DNA of 64,000 nucleotides from CAYPAV01 sp964408805 (GTDB lineage Bacteria; Pseudomonadota; Alphaproteobacteria; UBA8366). The position numbers and the translations under genes are program-made. Below the pieces are notes generated by a model. That model was not told where the DNA came from, made no database searches, and was given only the letters and a program-made list of their open reading frames with translations. Location: positions 21,945-85,944 of the forward strand of contig CAYPAV010000021.1 of NCBI GenBank assembly GCA_964408805.1, given 5' to 3'. Below, piece by piece: positions 26,902-34,838 of the stretch. Numbering within the stretch: position 1 is the stretch's first letter; each line of letters opens with the position of its first letter.

Positions 26902-27339
26902 TCAGTCGCGGTCGGGCATGGGCAGGATGTTCGGCATGCTCTCGTATTGCGCCACCTCGTCGGCGATCTCGTAGAAGTCGCCTTTCTCCTCGATGAAGAT
27001 ATGGCGCTGGAGGGCGAGCTCGGTCGGCGCCGCCATCGAGCCGAGTCCGATCGCGATATAGGGAGCCGTCAGCGGGTCGAAGAACAGGCTCGACCCGCAG
27101 CGCTTGCAGAACCCCCGCCGCGCCCGGTCCGAGGAGGCGTACCAGGTCAGGCACTCGTCGGGGTCGTTGATCTCCAGCCGATCCTCGTAGGCGGCCGTCG
27201 CCATCCAGAACCCGCCGGAGGCTTGGCGACACTCGGCGCAATGGCAAGCGGTTCCCGCCCGCAGCGGCCCTTGCACCTCGTATTGTATGGCGCCGCAAAG
27301 ACAATGGCCGATTTTTACTTCATTTTTATCGGGAATCAT
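26902..27339 (-). CDS. GFA-family (glutathione-dependent formaldehyde-activating-like) zinc protein
   Basis: Small 145-aa protein of the GFA/CENP-V fold. The zinc-binding cysteines are visible as GHCLCGAIQYEV, HCAECRQASGG, and FCKRCGSSLFF. Founding members add glutathione to formaldehyde, but most relatives have no proven reaction. It precedes the enoyl-CoA hydratase gene by 21 bases. The DNA just upstream is very AT-rich and probably holds its promoter. Confidence 0.88.
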   Translation of the reverse strand: MIPDKNEVKIGHCLCGAIQYEVQGPLRAGTACHCAECRQASGGFWMATAAYEDRLEINDPDECLTWYASSDRARRGFCKRCGSSLFFDPLTAPYIAIGLGSMAAPTELALQRHIFIEEKGDFYEIADEVAQYESMPNILPMPDRD

Positions 27340-27395
27340 TTTAACGTCTCCAATAAAAATTAAATAAAAAATTCTGAATTCTTGAATTTATTAAA

Positions 27396-27707
27396 TCAAT
27401 TTGATTTTTGTTTTAATATATACTGTGAATTTACGAAATCCCCGAAGACATGATCAAGCGCGGGATGCCGGATCGGCAGGCCGCTCGAATCCGGTTCCAG
27501 GTTTTGTTCGGCGACATAGGTGGTGTGGGCCGCCTCATGGACCAGCACGTGATACCACGGCCGGTCCCTCGGCGGGCGCGAGCGCGCCATTTGCGCGTAC
27601 CATTCCTCGGTCCCCTGGAAATCCGCATCGACATCGAACACCACCCCCCGATAGTCGAAGAGCCGATGGTGCACCAACTGCCCGATCCGAAACCGCGCCT
27701 CGCTCAT
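27396..27707 (-). CDS. hspQ: Heat shock protein HspQ (YccV-like hemimethylated-DNA-binding domain)
   Basis: Protein of 103 aa with the family pattern FRIGQLVHHRLFDYRGVVFDVDADF and RDRPWYHVLVHEAAHTTYVAEQNLEPD. In E. coli HspQ modulates Lon protease; in other bacteria the same domain was described as binding hemimethylated DNA. The C-terminal tail (SQYILKQKSN) runs into AT-rich DNA, unlike the GC-rich body, and may be a slightly altered end. A REP-like palindrome lies about 35 bases upstream of the start. Confidence 0.9.
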   Translation of the reverse strand: MSEARFRIGQLVHHRLFDYRGVVFDVDADFQGTEEWYAQMARSRPPRDRPWYHVLVHEAAHTTYVAEQNLEPDSSGLPIRHPALDHVFGDFVNSQYILKQKSN

Positions 27708-27742
27708 TTCGTGCCGCCGTTCCTACAAGGTTGCCTTCTTCG

Positions 27743-27768
27743 TCATTCCCGCCTTCGCGGGAATGACA
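27743..27768. repeat. REP-like palindrome (GTCATTCCCGC hairpin)
   Basis: An 11-base inverted repeat, GTCATTCCCGC at 27743-27753 and its exact complement at 27758-27768 around CTTC. This is the well-known extragenic palindrome type found scattered through many proteobacterial genomes. It lies between the start of hspQ and the end of the LLM oxidoreductase gene, both on the minus strand. Only one copy was seen in this window. Confidence 0.75.
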
Positions 27769-27794
27769 AAGGAGAATCCTGAGACAAATATATA

Positions 27795-28814
27795 CTATCC
27801 CCGCAACGCCGGCAGAACCTCCTCGGAGAGGCCTTTCATCAACGCGTCGGGGCGGGTCCAGGTTGCCTCGTCGCGGAACCAGATGGCGTCGATGTCGAGG
27901 TCGATCAGGGCTTGCGTGCGCTCGGCCACCTCGGCCCCGTTGCCGAGTAGCATCATCTCCTCGACCGCCTCGTCGGGTACGAATTGGGAGACCCGCTTCG
28001 CCTCCTCCCAATCGACCGCGTGTCCGAGATCCGGGTAGGGCGCCTTGAAATCGGACGGCGTCTCGGGCACGTCCAGCCCGGCGCGCCCGAACAGAACCTC
28101 GGCATGGGCATGGCGGCACATGCCGGCGACGCAGGGACGAAGCAGGTCGATCGCCCGCGAGCGGTCGCCGTCGACAGTGGTCGTCTGCACCAGGATGCGC
28201 TTGACGTCCTCGCGTTTTCGTCCCGCCCGCGCCATGCCCGTCTCGACATGCTCCAGCGCCCATTCGATGCAGCCAGGCGCCGAGCCGACCATGATCAGGA
28301 CCCCGTCCGCGACCTCGCCCGCCAGCGACAGAGCCTTCGGCCCCGTCGCCGCGATATAGACGGGGAGGTCGGGATGCTTCGGTTCCAATTCGATCTCGAG
28401 GCCGCCGAGTTCGGTTTTGGCGCCGCTGAAGATCGAGTGCCACAATTCGACCGAGCTTCGCATCTTCGCCAGCGTCGCCGCCTTCTTGCCGATGATATAG
28501 GCGGAGCTGTACCCGGTGCCGACGACGAGATCGGCCCTTCCGCCCGAAATTTCGTGGAGGGTGACGATCGAACTGGCCGTGCTCAGGGGCTCCCGCGTCA
28601 ACGGATTGGTGACGCCGGGTCCAAGCCGAAGCTTCGAGGTCTCCAGCGCGGCACAGCCGAGATGCATGTAGACGTCCCGCCACAACCCCGCCAGCAGCGG
28701 TGTGTCCGGCGTCCACATGAAATCGAACCCCGCCGCCTCGACCGTCGCCGCATAGGCGCCCGTCTCCTGGGGCGTTCCGACCGTTGGAACCCGTATGCCG
28801 AATTGAATGCTCAT
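27795..28814 (-). CDS. LLM-class flavin-dependent oxidoreductase
   Basis: Luciferase-like monooxygenase fold enzyme of 339 aa. It starts with MSIQFGIRVPTVGTPQETGAYAATVEAAGFDFMW and contains RLGPGVTNPLTREP and GRADLVVGTGYSSAYIIGKK, which match the F420/FMN-dependent tetrahydromethanopterin-reductase-like group. The ATG at 28814 has GGGGAG eight bases upstream. The substrate is unknown. It is transcribed away from the thioesterase gene, with about 110 bases between them for divergent promoters. Confidence 0.87.
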   Translation of the reverse strand: MSIQFGIRVPTVGTPQETGAYAATVEAAGFDFMWTPDTPLLAGLWRDVYMHLGCAALETSKLRLGPGVTNPLTREPLSTASSIVTLHEISGGRADLVVGTGYSSAYIIGKKAATLAKMRSSVELWHSIFSGAKTELGGLEIELEPKHPDLPVYIAATGPKALSLAGEVADGVLIMVGSAPGCIEWALEHVETGMARAGRKREDVKRILVQTTTVDGDRSRAIDLLRPCVAGMCRHAHAEVLFGRAGLDVPETPSDFKAPYPDLGHAVDWEEAKRVSQFVPDEAVEEMMLLGNGAEVAERTQALIDLDIDAIWFRDEATWTRPDALMKGLSEEVLPALRG

Positions 28815-28926
28815 TGCCATCGCTCCCCTTTTGCCATGGAGATCGATATCGACCGCATTTTCGTATTGGACAGGCCGCGCCGCGCCGTCTACCAAACCGT
28901 CTCCAGTAAATCGCGGGGAGCGGTCG

Positions 28927-29355
28927 ATGACGGAAGGTCGGGGGTTCTTTCACCAGGTGATGCGGGGCGAAATCCCGCCACCCAAATGTTCCGAGATCCT
29001 GGGAACCGAAATCCTCGAGCACGATTCGGCGACGGGCATCGTGCGCAGCCGGTTCCAGGGCCGCGAGACCTTCACCAACCCGATGGGAACCGTCCAGGGC
29101 GGGTTCCTGGCGGAGATGCTGGACGAGGCGATGGCGATGGCGCTCGATGCCACCTTCAGCGCGGGCGAATTCGCGCCAACGGTGGAGATGAAGATCAATT
29201 ACGTCGCCGCAGCCAAACCCGGCCCGCTGCTTGGCGAAGGGCAGGTCGTGCATCGCGGCGGCTCGATCTGTTTCCTCGAAGGTAGCCTTCGGGCCGAGGA
29301 CGGCACGCTGATCGCCACCGGCAGTGCGACGGCGAAACGCGTGAAGATGAAGTAG
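28927..29355 (+). CDS. PaaI-family hotdog-fold thioesterase
   Basis: Acyl-CoA thioesterase of 142 aa. The active-site region FTNPMGTVQGGFLAEMLDEAMAMAL follows the family pattern (N/H-x-x-G-x-x-x-G-G) with a catalytic Asp/Glu in the helix, and VEMKINYVAAAKPG forms the central strand. The start at 28927 is chosen because homology begins there. Downstream lies the aldo/keto reductase with 18 bases between, which looks like a two-gene operon. Confidence 0.87.
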   Translation: MTEGRGFFHQVMRGEIPPPKCSEILGTEILEHDSATGIVRSRFQGRETFTNPMGTVQGGFLAEMLDEAMAMALDATFSAGEFAPTVEMKINYVAAAKPGPLLGEGQVVHRGGSICFLEGSLRAEDGTLIATGSATAKRVKMK

Positions 29356-29373
29356 TCAGGGAGGGAAACGACA

Positions 29374-29451
29374 ATGAAATAAAGAACATTCGGCCGGTCC
29401 GGCCTATCCGTCTCGGAGCTGGCCTTTGGCGGCGGCCGGGTCGGGGGGATC
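29374..29451 (+). other. Lost 5' end of the aldo/keto reductase: stop at codon 3
   Basis: An ATG at 29374, preceded by the purine run GAGGGAAA, begins a frame that reads Met-Lys-stop and then continues as RTFGRSGLSVSELAFGGG, the standard N-terminus of aldo/keto reductases (family consensus MKYRTFGRTGLSVSEL). The TAA at 29380-29382 therefore replaces a sense codon, most simply TAC or TAT for Tyr. The next in-frame ATG is 29452, so the first beta strand of the barrel is untranslated unless an unusual start (CTG at 29419) or readthrough is used. Confidence 0.8.
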
Positions 29452-30354
29452 ATGATCTTTCCCGAGGACGAGACCAAGCTGGCGGCGCTCAACCGGGCTC
29501 ATGCGGGCGGGATCAATTGGATCGACACAGCGGCCAGCTACGGCGACGGTCAGTCCGAGGAAGCGCTCGGCCGGCTGATGGGGAAAGCCGACGGCACCCC
29601 CTTCCTCTCCACCAAATTCGCCGTTGATCCCGCCTTGGGGCAAGACATCCCGAGCCAGATCGAAACCAGCCTCAGGGCCAGCCTGGATCGCCTCGGCCGG
29701 GACAGCGTGGACCTCCTGCAACTCCACAACCACATCGAACCCTCGGCCGGCGGCCGGGGCATCACCGTGGATCATGTTCTGGGGGCGAACGGGGTGGCGG
29801 ACGGGTTGGACCGGCTGCGGGAGAAGGGGCTGATTCGGCTCCACGGGATCACGGCGCTCGGCGATACCGCCTGCTGCCGCGAGGTGATCGAGAGCGGACG
29901 CATCGACAGCGCGCAGGTCTACCACAACATCCTCAACCCGAGTGCGGCCATGGACATGCCGGCCGATTGGACCGGCCAGAATTTCGCCGGGATGATCGCG
30001 AGCTGCCGCGCCAACGGCGTCGCCGTCATGAACATCCGCGTCTTCGCCGCCAGCGTGCTCGCCACCGAAGCCCGTCACGGCCGCGAGGGCATCCTGACCA
30101 AGGACACCGAACTCGACGAGGAGATCCGGAAGGCTCGCGCGGTCGCGGAGCTTCTCGGCGACACCTACGGCACGCCGGCGCAAACAGCACTCCGCTTCGC
30201 CCTCGCCAACCAGAACATCTCGACCATCGTCGTCGGCATGGCGGAACTCGACCATCTGGAACAGGCCCTCGCGGCGGCCGAGATGGGGCCGCTGCCGGAC
30301 GCGGCGCTTGGGCAATTGGCGGGACTTTACGCGACCGATTTCGGGCGGGTGTAG
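29452..30354 (+). CDS. Aldo/keto reductase, N-terminally truncated by a premature stop
   Basis: NADP-dependent TIM-barrel oxidoreductase. The intact part carries GINWIDTAASYGDGQSEEALGRLM, with the catalytic Asp and Tyr (Asp-Thr-Ala-x-x-Tyr), STKF with the catalytic Lys, and LLQLHNH with the catalytic His. The C-terminal coenzyme loop with NQNISTIVVGMAE is present. The first 26 residues, including the first barrel strand, are cut off by a TAA at 29380. The remaining 300 aa are free of stops and of frameshifts, so the decay is recent, or the sequence has one error. Treat as a probable pseudogene. Confidence 0.75.
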   Translation: MIFPEDETKLAALNRAHAGGINWIDTAASYGDGQSEEALGRLMGKADGTPFLSTKFAVDPALGQDIPSQIETSLRASLDRLGRDSVDLLQLHNHIEPSAGGRGITVDHVLGANGVADGLDRLREKGLIRLHGITALGDTACCREVIESGRIDSAQVYHNILNPSAAMDMPADWTGQNFAGMIASCRANGVAVMNIRVFAASVLATEARHGREGILTKDTELDEEIRKARAVAELLGDTYGTPAQTALRFALANQNISTIVVGMAELDHLEQALAAAEMGPLPDAALGQLAGLYATDFGRV

Positions 30355-30399
30355 AGGAGAGACGATGAATTTGGGACGGAATACGAAAGGGATTGATGC

Positions 30400-30918
30400 A
30401 TGATCGAACGGGTTTTGGAACGAGTGATCTTCGCGAGCCGGTGGATCATGGCGCCTTTCTATCTGGGGCTGGTGATCGCGCTGATGATCGTTTTCGTGAA
30501 GTTCGCGCAGGAACTGATCCATGTGATCCCGAGCGTCACCGCGATGAGCGAAACCGATGTCATCGTCGCCGTGCTTTCCTTGATCGATCTGTCGCTCGCG
30601 GGGAACCTGATCCTGATGGTGGTCTTCGCCGGTTATGAGAACTTCGTCTCCAAGATCGACACCGGCGACAACGAGGATCGGCCCGAATGGATGGGCAAGG
30701 TCGATTTCAGCGGCCTGAAATTGAAGCTGATCGCCTCGATCGTCGCCATCTCGGGCATCCAGCTGCTGCGCACTTTCATCAATGTCGACAAGATACCCAA
30801 GGACGACCTGCAATGGATGGTCATCATCCATCTGACCTTCGTGATCTCGGGCCTGATACTGGCGCTGATGGACTACATCGTGGCCCGCTCCTACACGGTG
30901 CAGAAGGCGGTTGCGTGA
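30400..30918 (+). CDS. YqhA/UPF0114 family membrane protein
   Basis: Integral membrane protein of 172 aa. The family signature is strong: VIFASRWIMAPFYLGLVIALMIV, then IDLSLAGNLILMVVFAGYENFVSKID and KLKLIASIVAISGIQLLRTFIN, giving three or four membrane helices. Function is unknown in the family, despite being widespread. It stands alone after the aldo/keto reductase by 45 bases on the same strand. Confidence 0.92.
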   Translation: MIERVLERVIFASRWIMAPFYLGLVIALMIVFVKFAQELIHVIPSVTAMSETDVIVAVLSLIDLSLAGNLILMVVFAGYENFVSKIDTGDNEDRPEWMGKVDFSGLKLKLIASIVAISGIQLLRTFINVDKIPKDDLQWMVIIHLTFVISGLILALMDYIVARSYTVQKAVA

Positions 30919-30948
30919 CGGTCGGGGGCGGACGAATAGCGGGAAGGC

Positions 30949-31143
30949 TTACGGCCAAACGATCATATAGACCGCAATGACGATCATCAGGCCGCCGGTC
31001 ATCCGGGCGGTCCATTGGCCGTAGGGGAGGGTCTTCTCGATCAAGACATAGCCCGCGATCAGCGCCGCCCATAGAAGGTTCATGGCGCCGCCGACAAACA
31101 GCATCCCCATCAGGAAGGCTAGGTGTTGTTTTGTTCGACGCAA
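30949..31143 (-). pseudogene. DUF2182 membrane protein remnant (last helices only)
   Basis: A short frame of 64 aa whose sequence MLFVGGAMNLLWAALIAGYVLIEKTLPYG matches the C-terminal end of DUF2182 predicted metal-binding membrane proteins, which are normally about 250 aa. The preceding family motif with paired cysteines is missing and homology stops at about 31115. The remaining piece keeps a proper stop at 30949. The break marks the left edge of the rearranged region around 31.1-33.1 kb. Confidence 0.7.
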
Positions 31144-31262
31144 GTCTCATCCCCGAACACCCGAACGAGGCTCCGGGAAAATTCAGCGACCATACCTAAT
31201 AAGTAACAATGTCGGCCGGCAAAACGTCGGAATCAGGGGGCCGCGCCCTATCCGGCCGGAGC

Positions 31263-31321
31263 GAATACCGGGGACACGGTGAGCTAACCCGGCGGGGAAA
31301 ATGGTCATGTCCCCGTTATTC
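31263..31321. repeat. Imperfect inverted repeat around a GGGGACA core
   Basis: GAATACCGGGGACA at 31263-31276 is matched by TGTCCCCGTTATTC at 31308-31321 with one mismatch in 14. A further GGGGACAGCATATTTATT motif stands at about 31668. Such GGGGACA-containing palindromes are often seen beside IS200/REP-associated Y1 transposases in proteobacteria. No transposase gene remains here, so the mobile-element origin is only an inference. Confidence 0.5.
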
Positions 31322-31376
31322 TTCGCGTCCTATTGCAAAAATTGTTCGAGCCCGGCGCGCTTACAATCCTTTCCGC

Positions 31377-31660
31377 AGCCCCCGGTGCCAGCGGGATTTA
31401 TAGCCGCGGATGTATTGCACCGGGAAGTCGACCTCGGCGTCGAGGGCGGCGGCGTGCCAGGGCCAGTGGGGGTCGTGGAGCATGGCGCGGGCGAGGGCGA
31501 TGTGGTCGGCCTCGCCGGCTTCCAGGATCGCCTCGGCGTGAGCCGGACGCTGGATCATGCCGACGGCCATGGTGACAAGACCGGTCTCTCGTTTGACGGT
31601 GGCCACCAAGGGGACCTGGTGGCCCTCGCCGATGGGCACGTTTTGTTCGAGCACAAGCCC
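31377..31660 (-). pseudogene. Duplicated 3' end of the Old Yellow Enzyme gene (repeat copy A)
   Basis: This 284-bp stretch is about 96% identical to 32762-33048, the 3' end of the flavin oxidoreductase gene, in the same orientation, with around ten substitutions and one in-frame three-base gap. Translated on the minus strand it gives GLVLEQNVPIGEGHQVPL and ALDAEVDFPVQYIRGYKSR without stops, but has no start or N-terminal barrel. It is a gene fragment left by a duplication or by exchange with a related chromosome, and it forms the left flank of the PP2C gene. Confidence 0.85.
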
Positions 31661-31904
31661 AATAAAAGGGGACAGCATATTTATTAAATGACCACATCAG
31701 TTCGACTGACCGATGGAACCCGGTGAACGCGTCCTATTCGGCGGGAACGAATAACCGGACTCAGATAGTCCTGCCACAAACAGTTCCCGAGAATTCCATA
31801 ATTTGTCGCCGAAATAAATTCGATTAATTAATTATAATGCCCCTCAATTTTAAACCGTTTCAATCCATTAATCGACTTGGCATATTCTTTCACCGGTCGA
31901 CGAC
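31661..31904. other. AT-rich non-coding stretch before the PP2C gene
   Basis: No gene is supported in these 244 bases, which are distinctly more AT-rich than the surroundings, especially at 31796-31890 (for example TTAATTAATTATAATG). The left end carries the GGGGACAGCATATTTATT motif. The right half is a likely promoter region for the PP2C gene at 31905, but no clear -35/-10 pair can be fixed. Confidence 0.55.
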
Positions 31905-32729
31905 ATGGTGTTCTACAAATTGATATTTAAATTCTTCTCCCGCCTGGTCCCTGCGCTCTCCGTGTATGCGGATCGCCATGTTGGCTTGGCACGGCAATCG
32001 AACGAGGACGATTGCCTGACCATTCGGATGGGACGGGATCTTGCCCTGTTACTGGTCGCCGATGGAAGCGGGGAACATCAAACGGGAGAGATCGCCACCA
32101 AACTAGTCAAGGAACGTTTTCTGTCCTTGCGAAAGGAAATAGCATTTGTCGACCGCTTGGATGCCTCCTTGGAGACCCTTTCCGACCTACTTCGAACGGC
32201 GGCTCTGGAGATCCATGCAACGGTCAAGTCGCTCGTCGCGAAGAATTCGCGGTTGAAAGGATTGTCTTCCACTCTCACCTGTTGCGTCGTCATGGGAGAG
32301 TGGGTTGCTTTTGTGCAGGTGGGCGACAGCCGGCTCTATCACCTGTCGGAAGACGGATTGACCTTGCGAACGGTCGACAAGACCTTGGCCCGGGATTTGG
32401 TGGCGGCGGCGCGTCGGGACGGCGGCAAAGTTCCTGATCATGCCGAATCCGATTCCAATTCCGATTATGGGCAATTGTCCCAGGCGGTAGGATTCGTCCC
32501 CTACGACGTGCCCTTGGAACCGATGGTGGGAACCTTTCAATGGCGACCCGGCGACGCCCTTCTGCTGTGCACAGATGGTCTGACCGATTATGTGGCGGAC
32601 GAAACCATCGGGGCGGATCTTGCACGCTCTACGTCGCCCCGAGCCGCGACGGCCAGCGTAATCGAACTCGCTCTTAAGGCGGGAGGCAAGGACAACATCG
32701 CCGTCGCCGTGGCCCGGTGGCGCGCTTGA
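31905..32729 (+). CDS. PP2C-family serine/threonine phosphatase
   Basis: Metal-dependent protein phosphatase of 274 aa. Recognisable motifs are RQSNEDD (residues 30-36), VADGSGEHQTGE (metal-binding Asp53), VGDSRLY near 139-145, CTDGLTD (Asp224) and GGKDNIAV (Asp263). The usual DGMGGH is altered to DGSGEH. A hydrophobic N-terminal stretch (YKLIFKFFSRLVPALSV) precedes the domain and could bind the membrane. No partner kinase, FHA or type VI secretion gene is nearby. The gene sits between two direct repeats of the flavin oxidoreductase 3' end, in AT-rich flanks, which suggests insertion by recombination. Confidence 0.88.
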   Translation: MVFYKLIFKFFSRLVPALSVYADRHVGLARQSNEDDCLTIRMGRDLALLLVADGSGEHQTGEIATKLVKERFLSLRKEIAFVDRLDASLETLSDLLRTAALEIHATVKSLVAKNSRLKGLSSTLTCCVVMGEWVAFVQVGDSRLYHLSEDGLTLRTVDKTLARDLVAAARRDGGKVPDHAESDSNSDYGQLSQAVGFVPYDVPLEPMVGTFQWRPGDALLLCTDGLTDYVADETIGADLARSTSPRAATASVIELALKAGGKDNIAVAVARWRA

Positions 32730-32745
32730 GCGACGGCCCGGTGCT

Positions 32746-33852
32746 CTATCCACCGCCCCTTAGCCCCCGGTGCCAGCGGGATTTGTAGCCGCGGATGTAT
32801 TGCACCGGGAAGTCGACCTCGGCGTCGAGGGCGGCGGCGGCGTGCCAGGGCCAGTGGGGGTCGTGGAGCATGGCGCGGGCGAGGGCGATGAGGTCGGCCT
32901 CGCCGGCTTCTAAGATCGCCTCGGCGTGGGCCGGGCGCTGGATCATGCCGACGGCCATGGTGACAAGGCCGGTCTCGCGTTTGACGGTGGCCGCCAAGGG
33001 GACCTGGTGGCCCTCGCCGATGGGTACGTTTTGTTCGAGCACAAGCCCGCCACTTGAGATCGTCGCGAAGTCGCAGCCCAAAGTCTTCAATCGATGACAG
33101 AGCTCGACCGTCTCCTCTAGCGACCAGCCGCCCTCGACATAGTCCTCGGCCGAGAGCCGCACACCGAGCGCCTTCGCCTCCGGCCAGACGGCGCGCATCG
33201 CCTCGAAAGCCTCCAAGAGGAACCGAAGCCGGCCGTCCACGTCGCCGCCGTATCGGTCGTCGCGCCGGTTGGTGATCGGGGAAAGAAATTCATGGAACAG
33301 GTACCCATGGGCCGCGTTGATCTCTAAGAGGTCGATGCCGATCCGATCGGCCCGGCGGACGGCCGCGACATGATCCGCGATCACCGTTTCGATATCGGCC
33401 GCCGTGGCGGCTTTTGGCGTGGGCCAGCCCTCGGCGCGGGGAATGCCCGAGCAGCCGAGCGTCTCCCACGCTCCCTCGTCGGGGCCGAGCGGCGCGCTTC
33501 GCGTGATCCAGGGGAACTGGCTCGATCCCTTGCGGCCGGAATGGGAGAGCTGGAGGCCGAGCTTGATCTTGGAATGTTCGCGGCAGAAATCGACGATGCG
33601 TTTCAAGGTGGCTTCGTTCGCATTCGAATATAGACCGAGGCAACCATGGGTGATCCGTGCCGCGGGCGAGACCGCGGTTGCCTCCGCGATGAGGAGCCCG
33701 GCGCCCGCGACCGCGAATTGCCCGAGATGCATAAGATGCCAGTCGGTGGCCGAGCCGTCCTCGGCGCTGTACTGGCCCATGGGGGCGACGACGATGCGGT
33801 TGGCGAGCTCGACCCCACGCAGTTTCAGCGGCGTGAACAGCGCGCTCGGCAT
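32746..33852 (-). CDS. NADH:flavin oxidoreductase, Old Yellow Enzyme (YqjM-like)
   Basis: FMN-binding TIM-barrel ene-reductase of 368 aa. The start MPSALFTPLKLRGVELANRIVVAPMGQYSAEDG and the segments HSGRKGS, DLLEINAAHGYLFHEFLSPITNRRDDRYGG and YIRGYKSRW are all family landmarks, including the flavin-binding and active-site His/Asn-type region. It reduces activated C=C bonds of unknown natural substrates with NADPH. The last ~287 bases (32762-33048) are duplicated at 31377-31660. Confidence 0.93.
   Translation of the reverse strand: MPSALFTPLKLRGVELANRIVVAPMGQYSAEDGSATDWHLMHLGQFAVAGAGLLIAEATAVSPAARITHGCLGLYSNANEATLKRIVDFCREHSKIKLGLQLSHSGRKGSSQFPWITRSAPLGPDEGAWETLGCSGIPRAEGWPTPKAATAADIETVIADHVAAVRRADRIGIDLLEINAAHGYLFHEFLSPITNRRDDRYGGDVDGRLRFLLEAFEAMRAVWPEAKALGVRLSAEDYVEGGWSLEETVELCHRLKTLGCDFATISSGGLVLEQNVPIGEGHQVPLAATVKRETGLVTMAVGMIQRPAHAEAILEAGEADLIALARAMLHDPHWPWHAAAALDAEVDFPVQYIRGYKSRWHRGLRGGG
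32762..33048 (-). repeat. Direct repeat copy B, inside the Old Yellow Enzyme gene
   Basis: This 287-bp stretch is the right-hand copy of the repeat whose left copy is at 31377-31660. The same orientation and a common left boundary at AGCCCCCGG show that the match begins just inside the gene's stop-codon end and ends at ACAAGCCC. The two copies bracket about 1.1 kb with the PP2C gene. Recombination between them would delete that gene and leave one intact oxidoreductase gene. Confidence 0.85.
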
Positions 33853-33875
33853 TGCCCGGCCCTTTTTTGCGGCTC

Positions 33876-34706
33876 TTAGGACGCCTTTTGGACGTCCGGC
33901 ACGTAGGGTGTGGAGGCGAAATGCTCGTCGTTGCCGGAGGCGAATTTGAGGCCCGCTTCCTTCAGGGCCGTATCCGTCACCTTTTCCAGCGGCACGTAAT
34001 AGCGATCGTCCGTCTTGGTGACGGTGTCGTTGGAGACCGCGTTGTAGCAGCAGATCAGGGTCCAGCGCCGGTTCGGCGATTTGTTCTGGTCCGAGCGGTG
34101 GAGCACGTTCGAATGGAAGATTGCGACGTCGCCCGGCTCCAGCACGACATCGACCGTCTCGTGGGTCGCGAGGATGTGGGGCATGCGGTCGGGATCGGCA
34201 CTGTTCTGCTCCGCCGTTACCTGCAGATGGTCGATCCGGCCGAGATGGTGCGAGCCCTTTACGAGCTGCAGGCAGCCGTTGCCGGCATCGGTTCGGTCCA
34301 TCGCGATCATGCAGCTCAGCATGTCGGGCCTGAGACAACCATTGTAGTACCAGTAGCCGTAATCCTGATGCCACTCCCAGGCGCCGCCGACGAAGGGGTC
34401 CTTGGCGGTCAATTTGGACTGAAAGTGATAGACCGGCTCGCCGATCAGGGCTTCCACGGAATCGACCAGCTTCTCGCAGCGCGCGGCCAGCCCGTAGACA
34501 CTGTCGCCGGCCCGGTTCCAAAGCGAGATCCGCGTCGCCCCGCCCTCGGCATCGGCGCGGAGCAGCGAGTGATCCTGGATCTTGGGGTCTTCCTCCATCG
34601 CGCGGCGCAGAAGCTCCGTTTCCTCCGCATCGAATAGGCCGCGCGCGAAGACGAAGCCGTCCTCGTGATAGCGCGCCACGTCCTCGTCGCTGAATATCGA
34701 TGTCAT
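33876..34706 (-). CDS. Phytanoyl-CoA dioxygenase (PhyH) family protein
   Basis: Fe(II)/2-oxoglutarate oxygenase of 276 aa. The iron ligands are His-x-Asp in WEWHQDYGYWYY and the distal His in IFHSNVLHRSDQNKS, with the following Arg (NRRW) for 2-oxoglutarate. Members hydroxylate fatty acyl-CoA or small molecules such as ectoine. The gene lies 23 bases upstream of the Old Yellow Enzyme gene on the same strand, so an operon is likely. Substrate not assignable. Confidence 0.9.
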   Translation of the reverse strand: MTSIFSDEDVARYHEDGFVFARGLFDAEETELLRRAMEEDPKIQDHSLLRADAEGGATRISLWNRAGDSVYGLAARCEKLVDSVEALIGEPVYHFQSKLTAKDPFVGGAWEWHQDYGYWYYNGCLRPDMLSCMIAMDRTDAGNGCLQLVKGSHHLGRIDHLQVTAEQNSADPDRMPHILATHETVDVVLEPGDVAIFHSNVLHRSDQNKSPNRRWTLICCYNAVSNDTVTKTDDRYYVPLEKVTDTALKEAGLKFASGNDEHFASTPYVPDVQKAS

Positions 34707-34838
34707 GGTCGTCTTCCTATTAAATTACGCTCGCCATCATAGCAGTTTAACCGCGCCCGGCGGATGCTAAAATTCCATGCGCCCCGGCATAGTTCATAAA
34801 TAGGCCGCGCCACGGCCCATCAAAGGGAGACCGACGCC

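Noticed and set aside
27535..29253. A 572-codon open frame across hspQ, the LLM oxidoreductase and the thioesterase
   Set aside because: It spans three real genes with strong family motifs, and its sequence contains the translated REP palindrome, so it is not a protein.
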